From Gymnopus androsaceus JB14 (lineage: Eukaryota > Basidiomycota > Agaricomycetes > Agaricales > Omphalotaceae): 64,000 nucleotides of DNA. How positions within the stretch are numbered: position 1 is the stretch's first letter; every line of letters starts with the position of its first letter. The stretch lies in the NCBI GenBank assembly GCA_009733575.1, contig ML769389.1, positions 186,001 to 250,000 on the forward strand, read 5' to 3'. Shown in pieces: positions 15,375 through 27,582 of the stretch. The position numbers and the translations under genes were made by a program. The notes below the pieces were generated by a model. The model had not been told where the DNA came from, made no database searches, and worked only from the letters and a program-made list of their open reading frames with translations.

Positions 15375-16956
15375 ATGTCAATGCTTAGTCCTTCTCCTGT
15401 GTGGGTTCTTCTCGATGATACCCAAATGGCCTCCTCCTTCTCTGCAGGCAACTGGGTAACAGCGGGTGCCGGGACTGGTCCTTGGCTGGGCAATACTTCG
15501 ACATTTATTGGTACCCCCGGTGGTGATATTATACTTTCCTTTCAAGGTTTGCATGTTGTTCTTTCAAGTCCGCTGCGGCTATCAACTGCCTTTTCTTATA
15601 GGAACCTCAATATCGCTCGTAGGTAACACCCCGTCATCTACCAACTCACCAACATGGTTTCTCGTCGGAATCGATTCAAACACGCCGTACAATGTTTCCT
15701 TCCCATATGACGGAACCCAGGTTTATGCTCAGTGGTATCAAACTCCGATGCTTTCAGACGGGCTTCATAGCATCAACCTCTCCAGTATTGTCGTCGACTT
15801 AGACTACGCGATTATCACTGCAGGTCAGACGACGCCTTTGACTGGCTCTACAATTCTCGTAGATGACAGCATGGAAGAAATCACCTACACTGGAAATGGA
15901 TGGGTTGATAGTCAAGTTGAGCTGAATTTTGGCCCGGGATGGGTCAATGGGCCTCCATTAGGAAATACGACGCATCAAACGAGTACTATAGGCGATGGCT
16001 TCGAATTCCGATTCACTGGTAAGCTCTTGTACACTGCGCTCATGTTCCGAACAAACCGAAAGTTCTAGGCAGCAATATCAGTGTGTATTGCGTCTTTAAA
16101 TGGAATGCTACAGGAAGCATCAGCATCGATTTCACATTGGACGGCCAAACGACCTCATCCAGCCTTTTTGTCCCCAGTGGTACAACTAGCTCGCACACAG
16201 AAACACCACAGTACCTGTTTTTCTCTGCAGGAGATATTGAAGCGGGTAACCATACACTCCTCATGAACGTTACTCAGGCTGTTGGAAGCCAGAGTTTCGC
16301 CTTTGATTATCTGACTTACCAACCTTCCTTCTCTACGCTTGTAGACAAGCCCAACTTCAACTCATCTTTGTCGACGTCGACTTCCTCCGCCACCTCCTCG
16401 TCGGCGTCGAGTACAGCCACCTCCTCAAGTACATCAGTCGCATCAACGATGAAAGGGAACCACGTCGGGGCAATCGTAGGTGGCGTAGTTGGTGGATTGG
16501 CTTTGATACTCGCGGGGATCCTGTTTCTAATGTGCCGTGGACGAAAACAAAAGAAAAGTAAGTCATGATGAATTATTCACTCCGAGTCTGGATACGTTTA
16601 GAGCTCTAATTGAATAGATTTGGGTCAACCGAGTACTGCTGCAGTGTATCGGCAACCAGAATTCGTATCATATCACACAAACCTTCCAACCAAGTCCTCC
16701 AATTCGACTCCAGGCTGCAGAAGCATCTGAGCCCTTTTTCTCCCCCTACGCTGGGTTTTCTCCTTCAGAACCAGTTTCTCGTACTGCAACGGACAATGCT
16801 GTGGACCAAGTTCGCTCGGATCCAGTGGTTGATCCTGGTTCTAGTTCTATCCCGGACATGACTCAGGTACAAATAGATGAGCTGAGGAGGAGAATTGATG
16901 ATTTGGCCAGCAGGGGATCGATGGCGCCTCCTCCTGCGTATGCAAATTTGTCTTAG
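15375..16956 (+). CDS. Single-pass membrane protein with two jelly-roll-like ectodomain repeats, copy A
   Basis: Five exons keep frame: 15375-15546, 15602-16018, 16069-16557, 16618-16664 and 16714-16956 (455 residues). The N-terminal part has two similar units. Each begins with a 'VDD/LDD' strand (VWVLLDDTQMASSFSAGNWV; TILVDDSMEEITYTGNGWV) and ends with F-F-G-x-S/T-I-S (LSFQGTSISLVG; FRFTGSNISVYC). This family is common in mushrooms. A Ser/Thr-rich stalk (about residues 315-340) precedes one transmembrane helix (GAIVGGVVGGLALILAGILF) and a basic stop-transfer. The cytoplasmic tail ends with a short helix (MTQVQIDELRRRIDDLA). No N-terminal signal peptide is evident at this start, so an upstream signal exon is possible. 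The function is unknown; a cell-wall or carbohydrate-sensing role is only a guess. Confidence 0.8.
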
Positions 16957-17965
16957 GCTCCCAGCGGAGTGTAATTTCTTTCTTGTTTAGGTGGACTCCA
17001 ACCTATGCTTGACCAGGATAGCGTAGACAGCATGTCCACGGTTCAAATTGCCTCCTTATCCTTTAGCATTCCGTCGGCACCAATATCTTCTGCCTCTTAT
17101 GAGACCTCAGTAATTGGTAAGTAAATATGCTCCCTCAAACGGCAGGGCAGCGTCTACATCTCCTGACGTGCTCCATGACACGCGCAGTCACGCGTTGTCA
17201 CGACTGTGACCCTCCTTCCGAATCATCATGTGGTGTTGTATGTTATAAATTCTGAGAAGACACAGAATTACTGGTCTGATCAGGATCCAGCTGTAATCTT
17301 TCCTTCATTTTGTGTACACACTCTCTTTGTTCTTTTATTCTCTGCTAATTTTTCCAAAACAAATTAGAAATTTGGATCTGTTAATCGGACTAGCTTCAAA
17401 CTGATTCGAACGCACTGGAAAAAGGATATTGACAAAATTTAAAAATATTGCTATTGGTTATTCGTCAATCAAGAATATCCGCTCCTCCTACTTGGGTAGC
17501 TCAATACGTGTGCAATTCACCTGCTTTCTGTCAAGTTCCCTAGCATACGCTCAAAACAAACGAGAGCCGCAGAGAGGTATCCAGTCTTTCATGATTCAGC
17601 CTTCCGTGCCTGTGCATACGAAGGAACGGTCTACATCAGGATTGGTGGAAGCTACTTTGGGGGCTCGAGCTGCTACGCTTGGGATTTTGCTTGTCTCAGT
17701 GCATTGCACATTGAAAAACATTGAAAAATGATTGCTCGAGCCTTCAGGCCTACTACATGGCTACATGGCTTGGGCCTTGTAGTCAGTGGTGATCTTCTTC
17801 GTATCGCGTCGTATCGAGTTTTTAGAATCGTGGCACCGGTTTGTAAGGTATTCGGGCTTGCCTTTTTTGATGTGATTTTTATGCAGTACAGCGTCTCCCG
17901 GGGGCCTTATCTCTATATAAGCCATTGTACGGTTAGAGCGCTTGCCAGTGGTTCTACCTACGCCA
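16957..17965. other. Spacer between duplicate copies
   Basis: Contains the 3' end of copy A and, from about 17178, the duplicated upstream region of copy B. The open frame 17429-17731 is not supported by any motif. Confidence 0.45.
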
Positions 17966-19010
17966 ATGCTTACACCTTCTCCTGTGTGGGTTCTTCTCGA
18001 CGATACCCAAATGGCTTCCTCCTCTCTGCAGGCAACTGGGTAACAGCGGGTGCCGGGACTGGTCCTTGGCTGGGTAATACTTCGACATGTATTGGTACTC
18101 CAGGTGGTGATATTACACTTTCCTTTCAAGGTTTGCATGTTGCTGTTTTGAGTCCGCTACATGTATCAACTGTCTTTTCTTATAGGAACATCAATATCGT
18201 TCGTAGGTAACACCCCGTCATCTACCAACTCAACCAACGTGGTTTCTCGTCGGAATCGATTCAAACACGCCGTACAATGTCTCCTTCCCATATAACGGAA
18301 GACAGGTTTATGCTCAGTGGTATTAAACTCCGACGCTTTCAGACGGGCTTCATAGCATCAACCTCTCCAGTACTGTACTAGCCCTCCTTCTCTACACTTG
18401 TAGACAAGCCCAACTTTAATTCATCTTTGTCACCATCTACTTCCTCCGCCATCTCCCCATCGACGTTGAGTACATCAGTATCGTCAGTCGCGTCAAAGGA
18501 AATCACGTTGGGCCAATCGCAGGCGGCGTAGTTGGCGGCGTCATGGGATTGGCTTTGATACTTGCGGCGATCTTCTTTCTAATGCGCCGTGGACGAAAAC
18601 AGAAGAAGTCCTCTACTGATCCATGGGTCGAAAAGAACAGTGAGTTGTGTTGAATTATTCGCGCGAGATAAGTTTTAGAGCTCTACTCAAATAGATCTAC
18701 ATCAGGGGTCGAGGTGGATAGTTGTTCGGTTGGTAAGTTTGTTCGATCTGGTATGAATCCCGGCTGTCGAGACACAGCAGTATCCGGCGGCCTTAGAAGC
18801 ATCTGAGCCCCTTCTCTCGCCCTGCACTGTGTTTTCTTCTTCCGACGTAGCTTCTCATACTACACCAGCCAAGTTGAACGCCGCTGTTGACCAAACACGT
18901 TCGGATCCAGTGGATGGTGCTGGTTCTAGTACCGGTTCTACCCCAGACATGACTCAGGTACAAATCGATGAGCTGAGGAGGAGAATTATCTTAGGCTTAC
19001 AGTGGTAATT
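17966..19010 (+). pseudogene. Copy B of the duplicated membrane protein gene, broken
   Basis: The start (LTPSPVWVLLDDTQMASS) matches copy A, but one base is missing after codon 19 (copy A has CTCCTTCTCTGC, copy B CTCCTCTCTGC), so the frame runs into TAA. Further on a CAA codon of copy A is TAA here (GGTATTAAACTC, near 18320). About 0.5 kb of copy A, from the end of the first repeat to just before the 'PSFSTLVDKPNF' segment, is absent: the sequence jumps at about 18375-18385. The stalk, transmembrane segment (LALILAAIFFLMRRG) and tail are still recognisable. This is clearly a non-functional duplicate. Confidence 0.85.
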
Positions 19011-19113
19011 TCTAATTAATACTGACTTACATAAGAGAGCAATAGCATTCAATCGGCAATCGGCAGACTGCGTCATTCGCAACTTAATCCCAACCGCCGT
19101 CTCGAGTCAAAGC

Positions 19114-22100
19114 ATGGACGCTAGCGCGCTGAACAAGAAACGACGTTTGCAGTCTGCATGCGATACATGTAAATTTTGAATACGCATTGTTTTAACGAGA
19201 TTAATAATTCGGATTTTGAACACAGGCAAACGAAGAAAAGTTCGATGTAAGTTCTCTATGTGTTTAAGAGGCTCTTTTGCTCCATGTTCCTTCAGGTGAC
19301 AGTGGGATCATGCCCAATAATGTATGTTCTGGCTGCTTAAATGCAGGTATCCAATGCACACACAGCACCGTGAAACGAGTAAGCTTTGAAACCATCCTTC
19401 CTCTATAAGGTACTGATTCCTTTACAGAAACGCGGGCCAAAACCAGCGTAAGAAATCCATTAATGCTCTGGAAAAGTTAAGATTCACATGTTTTTTTTGC
19501 CTTCATCCAGTCCAAAGAAAGAGAGCAAGGTTGGTTTTGAATCCGCTCAGACCTTGGTTTCATGTCTCTTGGCAGAGCCAGAGACCTATCCAATACCGGA
19601 AGATCCGGACAATATTCGAGCATTACTAGTTGATATTTCCCGTTACGCCTTTTTTCTATCAAAAGAATTGAGTCGGGAACGTCGACCACCTTTGGCCGAT
19701 GCTGCCTCTGCTGTCTCTCCGGCAGAACTCTCACCTGCACCAGCATTGACAGACTCTCCTTATGCCGTCGATCCGGGTGATGCCTCGAACTCCAACGACA
19801 TAGATACGCTGAATACTATCTCAGAGAGGCTAGAAAAGCTTTCACTAGAAAGCCACAAACATCCTCGACATTTTGGCATGTCCAGCAATTTCGTCCTGAT
19901 TCAGACTTTATTGGATTTCGAAGAAAAAGTCACAGGACGCACACAGACTTTCTATGCTACTGCCGTGAAAAGACCTCAATTTTGGAACTTTCCTCCAGTC
20001 AGTAACATTTTCTTTTGTCTTTGGGCCAACACTAATTAACAAACATTCACAGTGGTATCGCGATATGCAACTTCTCCATGCCGGTCCCCCACTGCTATTC
20101 CCCGAAAACGATCTCCTACAAGATCTCATTGACATTTACTTTGTCCGGTTTGACCCATACATGCCTCTACTATACCGTAGTAGCTTTGAGCAATCAGTTG
20201 CCGAGGGATTGCACCTAATCGATGTCAGTTTTGGGCAGGTAGTATTGGCAGTATGTGCATTAGCGTCAAGGTGGAGTGATGATCCAAGAAACATGCCTGA
20301 AGGCACAGATTCGGAACGTTCGAAGGGTTGGCGTTGGTATCGTCAAATTTCTGTCAAGACATCCTCATTCGTTGAGGCACCCACACTTTATGACCTTCAG
20401 CTTTGTGTTGTGCGCATCAAATGTTCTTCGCAGTCTCATCAGCTTACATTGAATTATGTAGCTAATGGTTGCATATCTGCAAGGTTCATCGATCTCCGAG
20501 TCTAGTTGGATCCTGCTTGGAATCGGAATGCGTCTTGCACAGGCCATGGGCATACACCGAAAACGACCCGGCCAACCCAGAACGGTTGAAAGGGAACTCT
20601 GGATCCGAGCGTTCTGGTCTATCGTAACATACGATACCTATGCAAGTATGTTTCTGGGACGGCCTCGCGTTACAACGATGGATGAGTGAGTCTGCGCACT
20701 GATGGATATATTCTACTTAATGCGCTTTGTATAGCTTTGACGTCGAGTATCCAACGGATTGCGATTCAGAGTTTTGGGATAACCCAGATTGTCCCGACAA
20801 GAACTTTGTGCAGCCTCCAGGAACATCCTCAAAAACAGCGTTCTGGATACACTTCATCAAGCTTCTGGAGATCGCTGGTCTTGCTCATAGATTGATAGTA
20901 AGAAAGGCCTGAAGCTATTACCCTTTATTTGCTGATATTGTCTAGTACCCGATCCGAAAATCGAAGCATTGGAAGAGATTGGGAGTTGAAGGGATATCAT
21001 GGAACCAGAAGGCAGTGATAGAGCTTGACTCGGCTTTGAACGAGTGGGTAAGTTCTGTTCCTGATCATGGCAAGTTTCTTCTTTTTTCCTTATTTCCTAA
21101 GATCAATGCCATTCTTTCCGTTGATTGCAGTGAAATGGGATCCCAATCGCGCCGATTTGACCTTCTTCCACCAATCAGTCATACTCTACACCTCATATTA
21201 TTGTGAGTTTCTCCTTTCCGGTCGCTCTCTCTAAAGTGGTATTTAACTAACACATTATTCTATTTCCTAGGGGTGCAAATACAAGGTATTTCAAAAGCGA
21301 ACAGACACCATTCTTGTTATCTTAGAAATGTTCCTAAGTTCATAAACCTTGGATTCCAAAGCCAGATCAAGATATTATTCTATCCGGATTTCCATCGTTG
21401 ACAATTTGTGCTAATGCTTCGAGGTCGGAGCCTTCTCTAATGAAAGTGGAATATGCACTGACAATGGATGTCTGTATGTAGGTCATGCATTCATGTGGCG
21501 GAGGCACAAAAGAAAAGAGAGTCGTTCTTTCAACCCGTTCCCGTTCCGCTTGTGAGTTGACTGCGTAATTTCACAATATCGCAGATTCTCAGATAATATC
21601 CAGGCCTCTGTCTTTGTCTCGGCCATTGTGCTTCTCATAAACTTCTGGAGAGGAAAGAGATTGAATCCATCGTTAGACTTTAAAAAGGAGATGCAGGATG
21701 TATACAAATGCTTCGAAATAATTGAACCATATGAAAAACAGTAAGTGATTTTCCGTTCATTGGATATCCTTATTTTCCACTATGCTTTGCTTTCATTATC
21801 TAGATTCCAGGGGGCGGGTCGAATGGTGTGAGTATCTCGTTCTTTGGTTGCTAAATCACTCATATCAAGATCTTTTTAGTGATGTTCTCAACGGAATCAT
21901 CTCTATCGGTCACTTAAGTTCGGACCTACCATCGTTGGATAATCGGGATCGACCCCTTGAAGCTCATGATTGGATCGCAAATCCTAGTCTGAGTACTTCA
22001 GGTGAACTAGCCGGGTACCATGGCTCAAGTCCCCCAAAGATGAATAATGGTGAAAGTGCATCTGGTGATGGTCATCACTATGCTGTCCATGGACACGACA

Positions 22101-22676
22101 CTATTCATAACAGTGCCTCACAAGCTGATCCCCCTACGCAGCATAATCCCCTACCGTTCTATACCAATGAGCTTGGGGTACTTCCACTTTATTCTTCAGG
22201 GTTGACCACATCTCCCCCGCACTCTTCCATCCCTCCCCGAGCTTGTTCCGATGATGCCTTGCATGCCGCCCCGCATGCCGCCCCAATAAACAGCTGGTTT
22301 CCAGCTTTCAAAGTCGATGGTCTAGCGGATTTAAGTACACTTGGAATGGGCTTCGATCCCTTTCCTGATAGTTTCCGCTCGCCAGCATCGGATCCTGACT
22401 TGTCATTGTATTCTGCTCAATCACAACCTGGTCAGCCAACATTGTTTCAGCTAAAGACTTCTTTCTGATGTTATTTTACAGTTGCAGAGACTCAGGGGCG
22501 AGTGAATTCTGAAAACTCGAGGTGAGTTTTACAGCCGTCCGTTTTTTTCCGCTCTAACGGTCCTGACATTGTAAAGTGATGGATCTGGGGATTGGAATCT
22601 ATTCATGCGTAATGTGGATGAGCTTTTCCAGTCAGCATCTGGCGATTTTCGAATGGCTGTAGATGAAGCATCATAG
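19114..22676 (+). CDS. Zn2Cys6 transcription factor with fungal-specific regulatory domain
   Basis: The zinc cluster is spread over three exons (19114-19168, 19226-19246, 19296-19378): CDTCKRRKVRC, then C-x2-C-x6-C after a nine-residue loop. Exon 4 (19428-19447) gives KRGPKP, the usual linker. The middle homology region follows: exon 19511-19997; 20053-20409 (LIDIYFVRFDPYMPLLYRSS, VVLAVCALASRWSDDP); 20462-20685 (LQGSSISESSWILLGIGMRL, RKRPGQ, ERELWIRAFW, LGRP); 20735-20897 (DDFDVEYPTDCDSEFW); 20946-21069; 21131-21202; and more to the final exon ending DELFQSASGDFRMAVDEAS. One intron (21070-21130) begins with GC. Between 21286 and 21600 the expected HRPF segment is missing or displaced, so this part may hold unusual introns or damage. 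The C-terminus is Ser/Pro-rich. Its target may be the adjacent hydrolase gene; this is inference from position. Confidence 0.85.
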
Positions 22677-22861
22677 GGCGTTTCTGTGGCGCCGACCTCA
22701 CTAACATCTGACGCCAATTAATTATGTATAATGTAGGATTCTTCCATTCTTAGTCTCAATCATTCTAGACGTACATCACGCTGTGTCATAAGGTATACTC
22801 CATTAAATTTTCAAGCTTCTCAGAGTCGCATAGATAAGCTGACAGCAGCGTTCGACTGGTT

Positions 22862-22909
22862 CCCCAGCCTTGTGAACGTGCGTTAAGAGCTCGCCCCTTC
22901 CATCCCCAC
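22862..22909 (-). promoter_or_regulatory. Two possible CreA sites before the GH105-like gene
   Basis: CCCCAG at 22862-22867 and CCCCAC at 22904-22909 read CTGGGG and GTGGGG on the minus strand, both fitting SYGGRG. They lie 68 and 26 bases before the ATG. About one such match is expected by chance in 258 bases on both strands, so this is weak. Confidence 0.3.
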
Positions 22910-22934
22910 AAGTTTCAGTATCCTCTTCGAAGAT

Positions 22935-24244
22935 ATGTTACGAATTCGCGGGATCGTCCTTGGATTGCTCACCCTTTCCGCAATCGCAACACACATGCTT
23001 GACCGTGATTCATCCACCTCCCCCAACGAAGCATTTTCCTTCGATCCAGGTTTTGATATACGTGCTGTGGATGCTCTCGCCGTCGCCCTTCCCAGTCATT
23101 CATGGGAGTTCGGGACGGCGTCTGAGGCGCTCCTTGAACTATGGAATTCAACTCTGAGCGTGTTTGGCCCTACACCGTTTGAGGCTGCTTCGGAGCTGTC
23201 TCCAGCTGTCTCGGTAGCTTCTATTCCATCTTTGGCCTATGCTCAGAGCAACATCATCCTTGGTACAGGCGCAAATGTATTGCAAGACGGTGACGGAGCC
23301 GTCGGCGATCCAGCCAGCTTGGGTGTTAGTGCGATTCTGTTGGGAAAGCTTGGGGATGAGACGCTAAAAGCTGCAGCGGCGAGGGAGGCTGAGTATCTGC
23401 TGACAGGAGCCCCGAGATTTTGGAATGGGGCGATCAGCCAACGATCCAACTATTCCGAGCTGTGGTGAGTCAAAGATGCACGCCGAAAATAGACCCCGGC
23501 TGTTTGCTGACTTGAACTAGGGCCGATTTCATGTACATGGCTCCTCCTTTCCTTGCGTATTACGCTGTGGAAACTTCCAACGCGCAGCTGCTTCAACAGA
23601 CTGTCGAGCAATGCGGTCTCTACCGGCAGGTCCTCCAAGCCAACTTGTCCTCTTCGACATTATACAAAGGAATTTGGGAACACATCATCGGTCCAGTTAA
23701 CCTCGATACCGGTGTTTGGTCTACAGGAAACGCATGGGCAGCTGCAGGAATGACTCGTGTGCTCGCTACTGTCCTCAAAGCTCCGTCTTCCATCACCAAC
23801 GGATGGAAAGACAGCGCCGTTGCAGACCTGACGCAATGGATTAAAGAGATTTTGGATGGCGTGATAAGAGGGAAAGCTATCACGATGGCTCCGAGTGGAC
23901 TGTTGAGGAACTACCTCAACGATGCGTCTGGTGATGGACATGGATATGGCGAAACCTCTGGGACAGCGTTGTTGGCGAGTGTCGCGTATCGACTTGTCAT
24001 CCTCCAGCCAGATGTTTTCCATGCCAATGGGAATATGACCTATATCAACTGGGCAGAAGGTATAAGGAACACGTTGGGGAAGCACATCACGGCCAATGGG
24101 ACTGCAACTCCAGCGGTGAACCCGTTGGATTGGTCCGATACGACGCCTTATACCGCGGGGAGTCCTGAAGGCCAGAATTTCGTGATCCTTATGTATGTGG
24201 CATGGAGAGACTGTGTAATTGCAGGAGTTTGTACGTTGAGCTAG
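22935..24244 (+). CDS. Secreted GH105-like glycoside hydrolase (six-hairpin fold)
   Basis: Two exons, 22935-23464 and 23521-24244, encode 417 residues; the 56-nt intron splits the Trp codon of ELWADF. The N-terminus (MLRIRGIVLGLLTLSAIATH) is a signal peptide. Motifs match unsaturated rhamnogalacturonyl hydrolases: WADFMYMAPPFLAYYAV carries the Asp that corresponds to the catalytic acid of YteR-type enzymes, GVWSTGNAWAAAGM corresponds to W-x-x-G-N-x-W, and GYGETSGTALLASVAYRL is the ETS helix. Such enzymes remove unsaturated uronic acid from pectin oligomers released by lyases. Many mushroom homologues are called only 'six-hairpin glycosidase', so substrate assignment is tentative. The Zn2Cys6 gene ends 258 bases upstream on the same strand. 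Two SYGGRG-type sites lie in the promoter. Confidence 0.82.
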
Positions 24245-24593
24245 AAAGTATTTCTTGTATGTAGAACCTCTCCAAATGGCAAAGATGTGTCTCCCGTGCG
24301 TAAATCATTATTGTGGACTGCGACACGTCGCAGGAAGAGGTGTGACGTGACATAACGCGTCTGCAACAATTGCACGAGAGCTTTCGACAAAGGTACATAT
24401 CCAGCGTCCATCCGAGGAAGGAATTAGCGACCCAGCGAGCAGCGGTTATCGCTGGCATAGGTTTTGGACTATTATACTTGCATTGACTAAGTATACCCTT
24501 GGTTAGTCCAAGTTAGCTGCTTGTTCCTAAAATGACTAGACTAATACACAATAATACACATTTTCCTTATCCTTCTTGGGTGGATCTGGTTGT

Positions 24594-26028
24594 TCACTCT
24601 AAAAGTGCCAAAAATGCCTCACTCTCATGCCCTTCCTGCATCTTTACAATTGAAATCGCCACCGCCTTCCTTCGATTGCTGCTATCATCTGCCTTGAGCT
24701 TGTCATGCAAATATTTCTGTGCGTACTCTACCGCCAGCCTCCGCTCCGTCAACGACGACTGTGCTCCGAGCCACACATATATTGCTGCTGAAGACCGTTC
24801 TGCGGACGAATTGTCCAAAAGGAACGCATCAGATGAGGAGAGAGAAGAATTGGAGAAGGGTGGGTCGACGGCAGAAAAGGTGGGTGTCCCAGAAGAGTCA
24901 GAGATACGGAATAGTTTCAGCTTGCTGGGCGCAGAATCATCTGCAGTGTTTGTAGTAGATGGTTGGTCTCCTTCCCGGTGTATAGTTGTGTTTTCGCCGA
25001 ATTCAGCTAAGAAGATACCTGTGCCATGCCCACCTTCATCTGAACAAATCCATTGTTGAAATTGAGCAAACAAAATGAGCCGTGATAGGAATCCTTACCA
25101 AAGACTGTAACCTCAGAGCCCCTACGCTCATTAACCAAACTCCTCGCAAACTCTGCTGCTCTAAACTTTTCCTTCCCTGCGCTCTCCTTGGTGTTCAACT
25201 GCCAGACCTTTGCTCCCTTGTCCAGCACGAAAACATCTCCCTCAACGAGGGAGGATGCTGCAAAGGGCACTTCACGAATAGCGAAAAGTTGAACGTGAGA
25301 TTTGGATGGATGTGTATTCAATGTGATGCTAATGCGATAGAGCTTGTGCGTATCCTCGGGCGGCATCTCGGAGACATGATGGAACCCAGTCGATACACCA
25401 CCTTTGAGAGAGACAAAGCCATGGGGAAAGTGGGAGAGGAATCGATCGGATTCGTAGCCTTGAACTTCCCGGTATTGGATGGGGACACCGTGTAGATCTA
25501 TCGTAGAAAATATCGAAGTGATCAGTTGCTGACTACATAGTAAGAATAAAATACTAACGATCATCCAATTCTACCGTCTTATACGCGGCGGTCCCACTCT
25601 CATCCTGTGAGGTCTCTTCGCCTAACCAGTAATGGAGATCAAAAGATAGCGACTCGGCTTCAGGAGTCTTCTTGTAGGTCTAGGCAGTAAGTAATGTCAA
25701 TGCCATTGTTTGATTACTTATAGAAGATAAAACCAACATAAAGGACAATATACGAATCACCATCGTAAAACCTGCCTTCCTCTGCCTTTGGCCAGGGAAC
25801 GACGTGGAATTTTTCAATGCGCCAAGCTTGCAAGCCAGGCTTGATGCCAGCATCAGCCCATGCAGTTTCTTTGTCTCCAGCGTGCTCGCGAACCCGCTTT
25901 TCGAGCTATAGACAGATGAGAATACTCGATAAAAGTCGATCACTGAAACGAACATCAGATCCGAGCAAGGCAATATTTGAATCTTCAATGTTGTATTTCG
26001 TTGGCTTCGTTAGATGTTCTCCTTCCAT
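24594..26028 (-). CDS. Severin/fragmin-type protein with gelsolin repeats
   Basis: Five exons on the minus strand (26028-25954, 25905-25738, 25679-25559, 25497-25099, 25039-24594) give 402 residues, close to the usual 360-400 of three-repeat severins. Repeat 1 shows [51 protein letters not shown] and [20 protein letters not shown]. Repeat 2 shows [22 protein letters not shown] and [14 protein letters not shown] followed by [15 protein letters not shown]. Repeat 3 shows [16 protein letters not shown] and [20 protein letters not shown]. These are the core strands and long helix of gelsolin modules. The family severs and caps actin filaments in a calcium-dependent way. All joins keep frame and use GT-AG. 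Confidence 0.9.
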
Positions 26029-26130
26029 GGTTAAAGATACGCTAGCCAGAAGATGAGGGTCGATAGCAAGTATGAGCGCTAATTGCGCAGCCTAGGAACG
26101 CCACATAGCGCAAAGTTGCTCCTTCCTCCC

Positions 26131-27404
26131 ATGTCGTTCGAGCGCAAGACGGTTGCATACAAAACATTACATTTTCCGGGTGACTCGCATGATGTTCTAC
26201 TCGATATATATCTTCCAATCTCGGCGATTCTTCACAGCAAGTTGAAGGATTCACAGAATGGTAGTAATCACAAGTTGGCTGTTCTCATCTACTTTCACGG
26301 CGGTGGTCTAACGGTTGGGAATCGGATCAGTTGGTTCCCGACCTGGCTACAAAGTAGGTGCTTGTGCTGGACCAAGTAGGATAATTACTCAGCCTTTGAT
26401 GTATCGTAGAACGAATAACCGACGCGGGGCACATCTTCATTTCACCCGACTATCGACTCATCCCATCGGGATCCACAACCGGACACGACATTTTCGAAGA
26501 TATCAAGGATGTCTTTCGATTCATTGTTAATTATTCCTCTGAGCTCCCATCCGATTCATCCAACTCAAGTTCAACGCCAAAGATTCGACTTGAAATCGAT
26601 CCAGATCGAATAGCAGTCGCAGGCTCCAGCGCAGGCGGTCTATGCGCGTACCTCGCCGCAATGCATGCTACCCACGACCAAAGGCTATTCTATCCTTGTA
26701 CGGTATGGGCGGAAACTTCCTTACGCCGCACTACTACCTCCCAAAAAATTCAGTCTTCTTCCAAGGGCGGGAGATTCTCGATCCCACCTTGTTCGAGGAC
26801 TTGCGGTACCCTGAATGCCAGTCCTCAAGCTCCCGAGTTATCACAGACTCACCTAACACGTACTTTCCTCCTGATTCCCCGGATATTGTCGGGAAACCAG
26901 GATCGCTCACTAATACTGGTCCCCCAGGCTTCCCCTCCAATCGACGAATGTTCCTTGGCAGACTATATCTCCAGCTCGGAGAATATCTAGATTATTACAC
27001 TGGAGAACATGAACCTACTAGTCTTAGCGCTGCTATTCGGAAGGAGGCTCAACAGTCGGCTTCTTCCTCGGAAAACTCACGAAACTTGCAGGAGTGTCTA
27101 GCTCACATCATACCCTCTCAACACCTGCATCTCTTCCCTAGCCTTTTACCCGCACACGCATACGCCTCCTGGCCTCCGGTCTACTTTTCTCCATGGATCC
27201 ATCGACACTGCTGTACCTGTATGTGAAAGCCAGCACCTGCACGGCCTTCTTCGCAAGGCAGGTGTCACATCTGTGATGAGCGTTGCGGAAGGGATGGAAC
27301 ATTCCTTTGATTATCAACCTGCAGCGGAAGTTGTGCACAAAGAGGAGTTTGATAGAATCGGGAGATGGTTAGATGGGTTTCTGAAGCCCATCGCTTCCAA
27401 CTGA
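26131..27404 (+). pseudogene. Alpha/beta hydrolase (fold-3 type) with two frameshifts
   Basis: Exon 1 (26131-26351) gives MSFERKTVAYKTLHFPGDSH and the oxyanion-hole motif YFHGGGLTVGN. After an intron ending at 26408 the frame gives GHIFISPDYRLIPSGSTTGH, then RIAVAGSSAGGLCAYLAAMH with the nucleophile elbow G-S-S-A-G. At 26673-26680 one base appears to be missing: the protein continues in another frame as RPKAILSLYGMGGNFLTPHY. At 27185-27192 one extra base shifts it back, so that HGSIDTAVPVCESQHLHGLL (catalytic Asp) and later GMEHSFDY (catalytic His) follow. The stop is at 27402-27404. Apart from these two single-base events the catalytic triad is complete, so this is either a very young pseudogene or an intact gene with two assembly errors. 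Confidence 0.75.
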
Positions 27405-27582
27405 GATATTACTTCAAGCCTTTCATCAGAATATACAATTATCATTAGATAGTATCATACTTTTTTGTATCTTGCAATATTACAGAATAACGATTGATCC
27501 AAGCTCATTGCTTTGCTGTGGAGATCATGATATAGGGTATAATAGGTTCCTAGTGGTATAGCAATCCAACAACATTCCAAAT

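Larger units (their letters stand above)
14553..19015 (+). repeat. Tandem segmental duplication (two diverged copies)
   Basis: Unit A (about 14553-16956) and unit B (about 17178-19015) run in the same direction and share promoter-proximal sequence, the coding start, intron 1 and the 3' part. Matching landmarks: TCACGCGTTGTCACGACTGT at 14566 and 17190, the coding start (15375 region and 17966 region), and the tail sequence ACATGACTCAGGTACAAAT at 16856 and 18948. Unit B is shorter because part of the gene is deleted. Confidence 0.85.

Noticed and set aside
24532..25059. Plus-strand ORF of 175 residues
   Set aside because: Lies opposite the third gelsolin repeat; its sequence has no motif.
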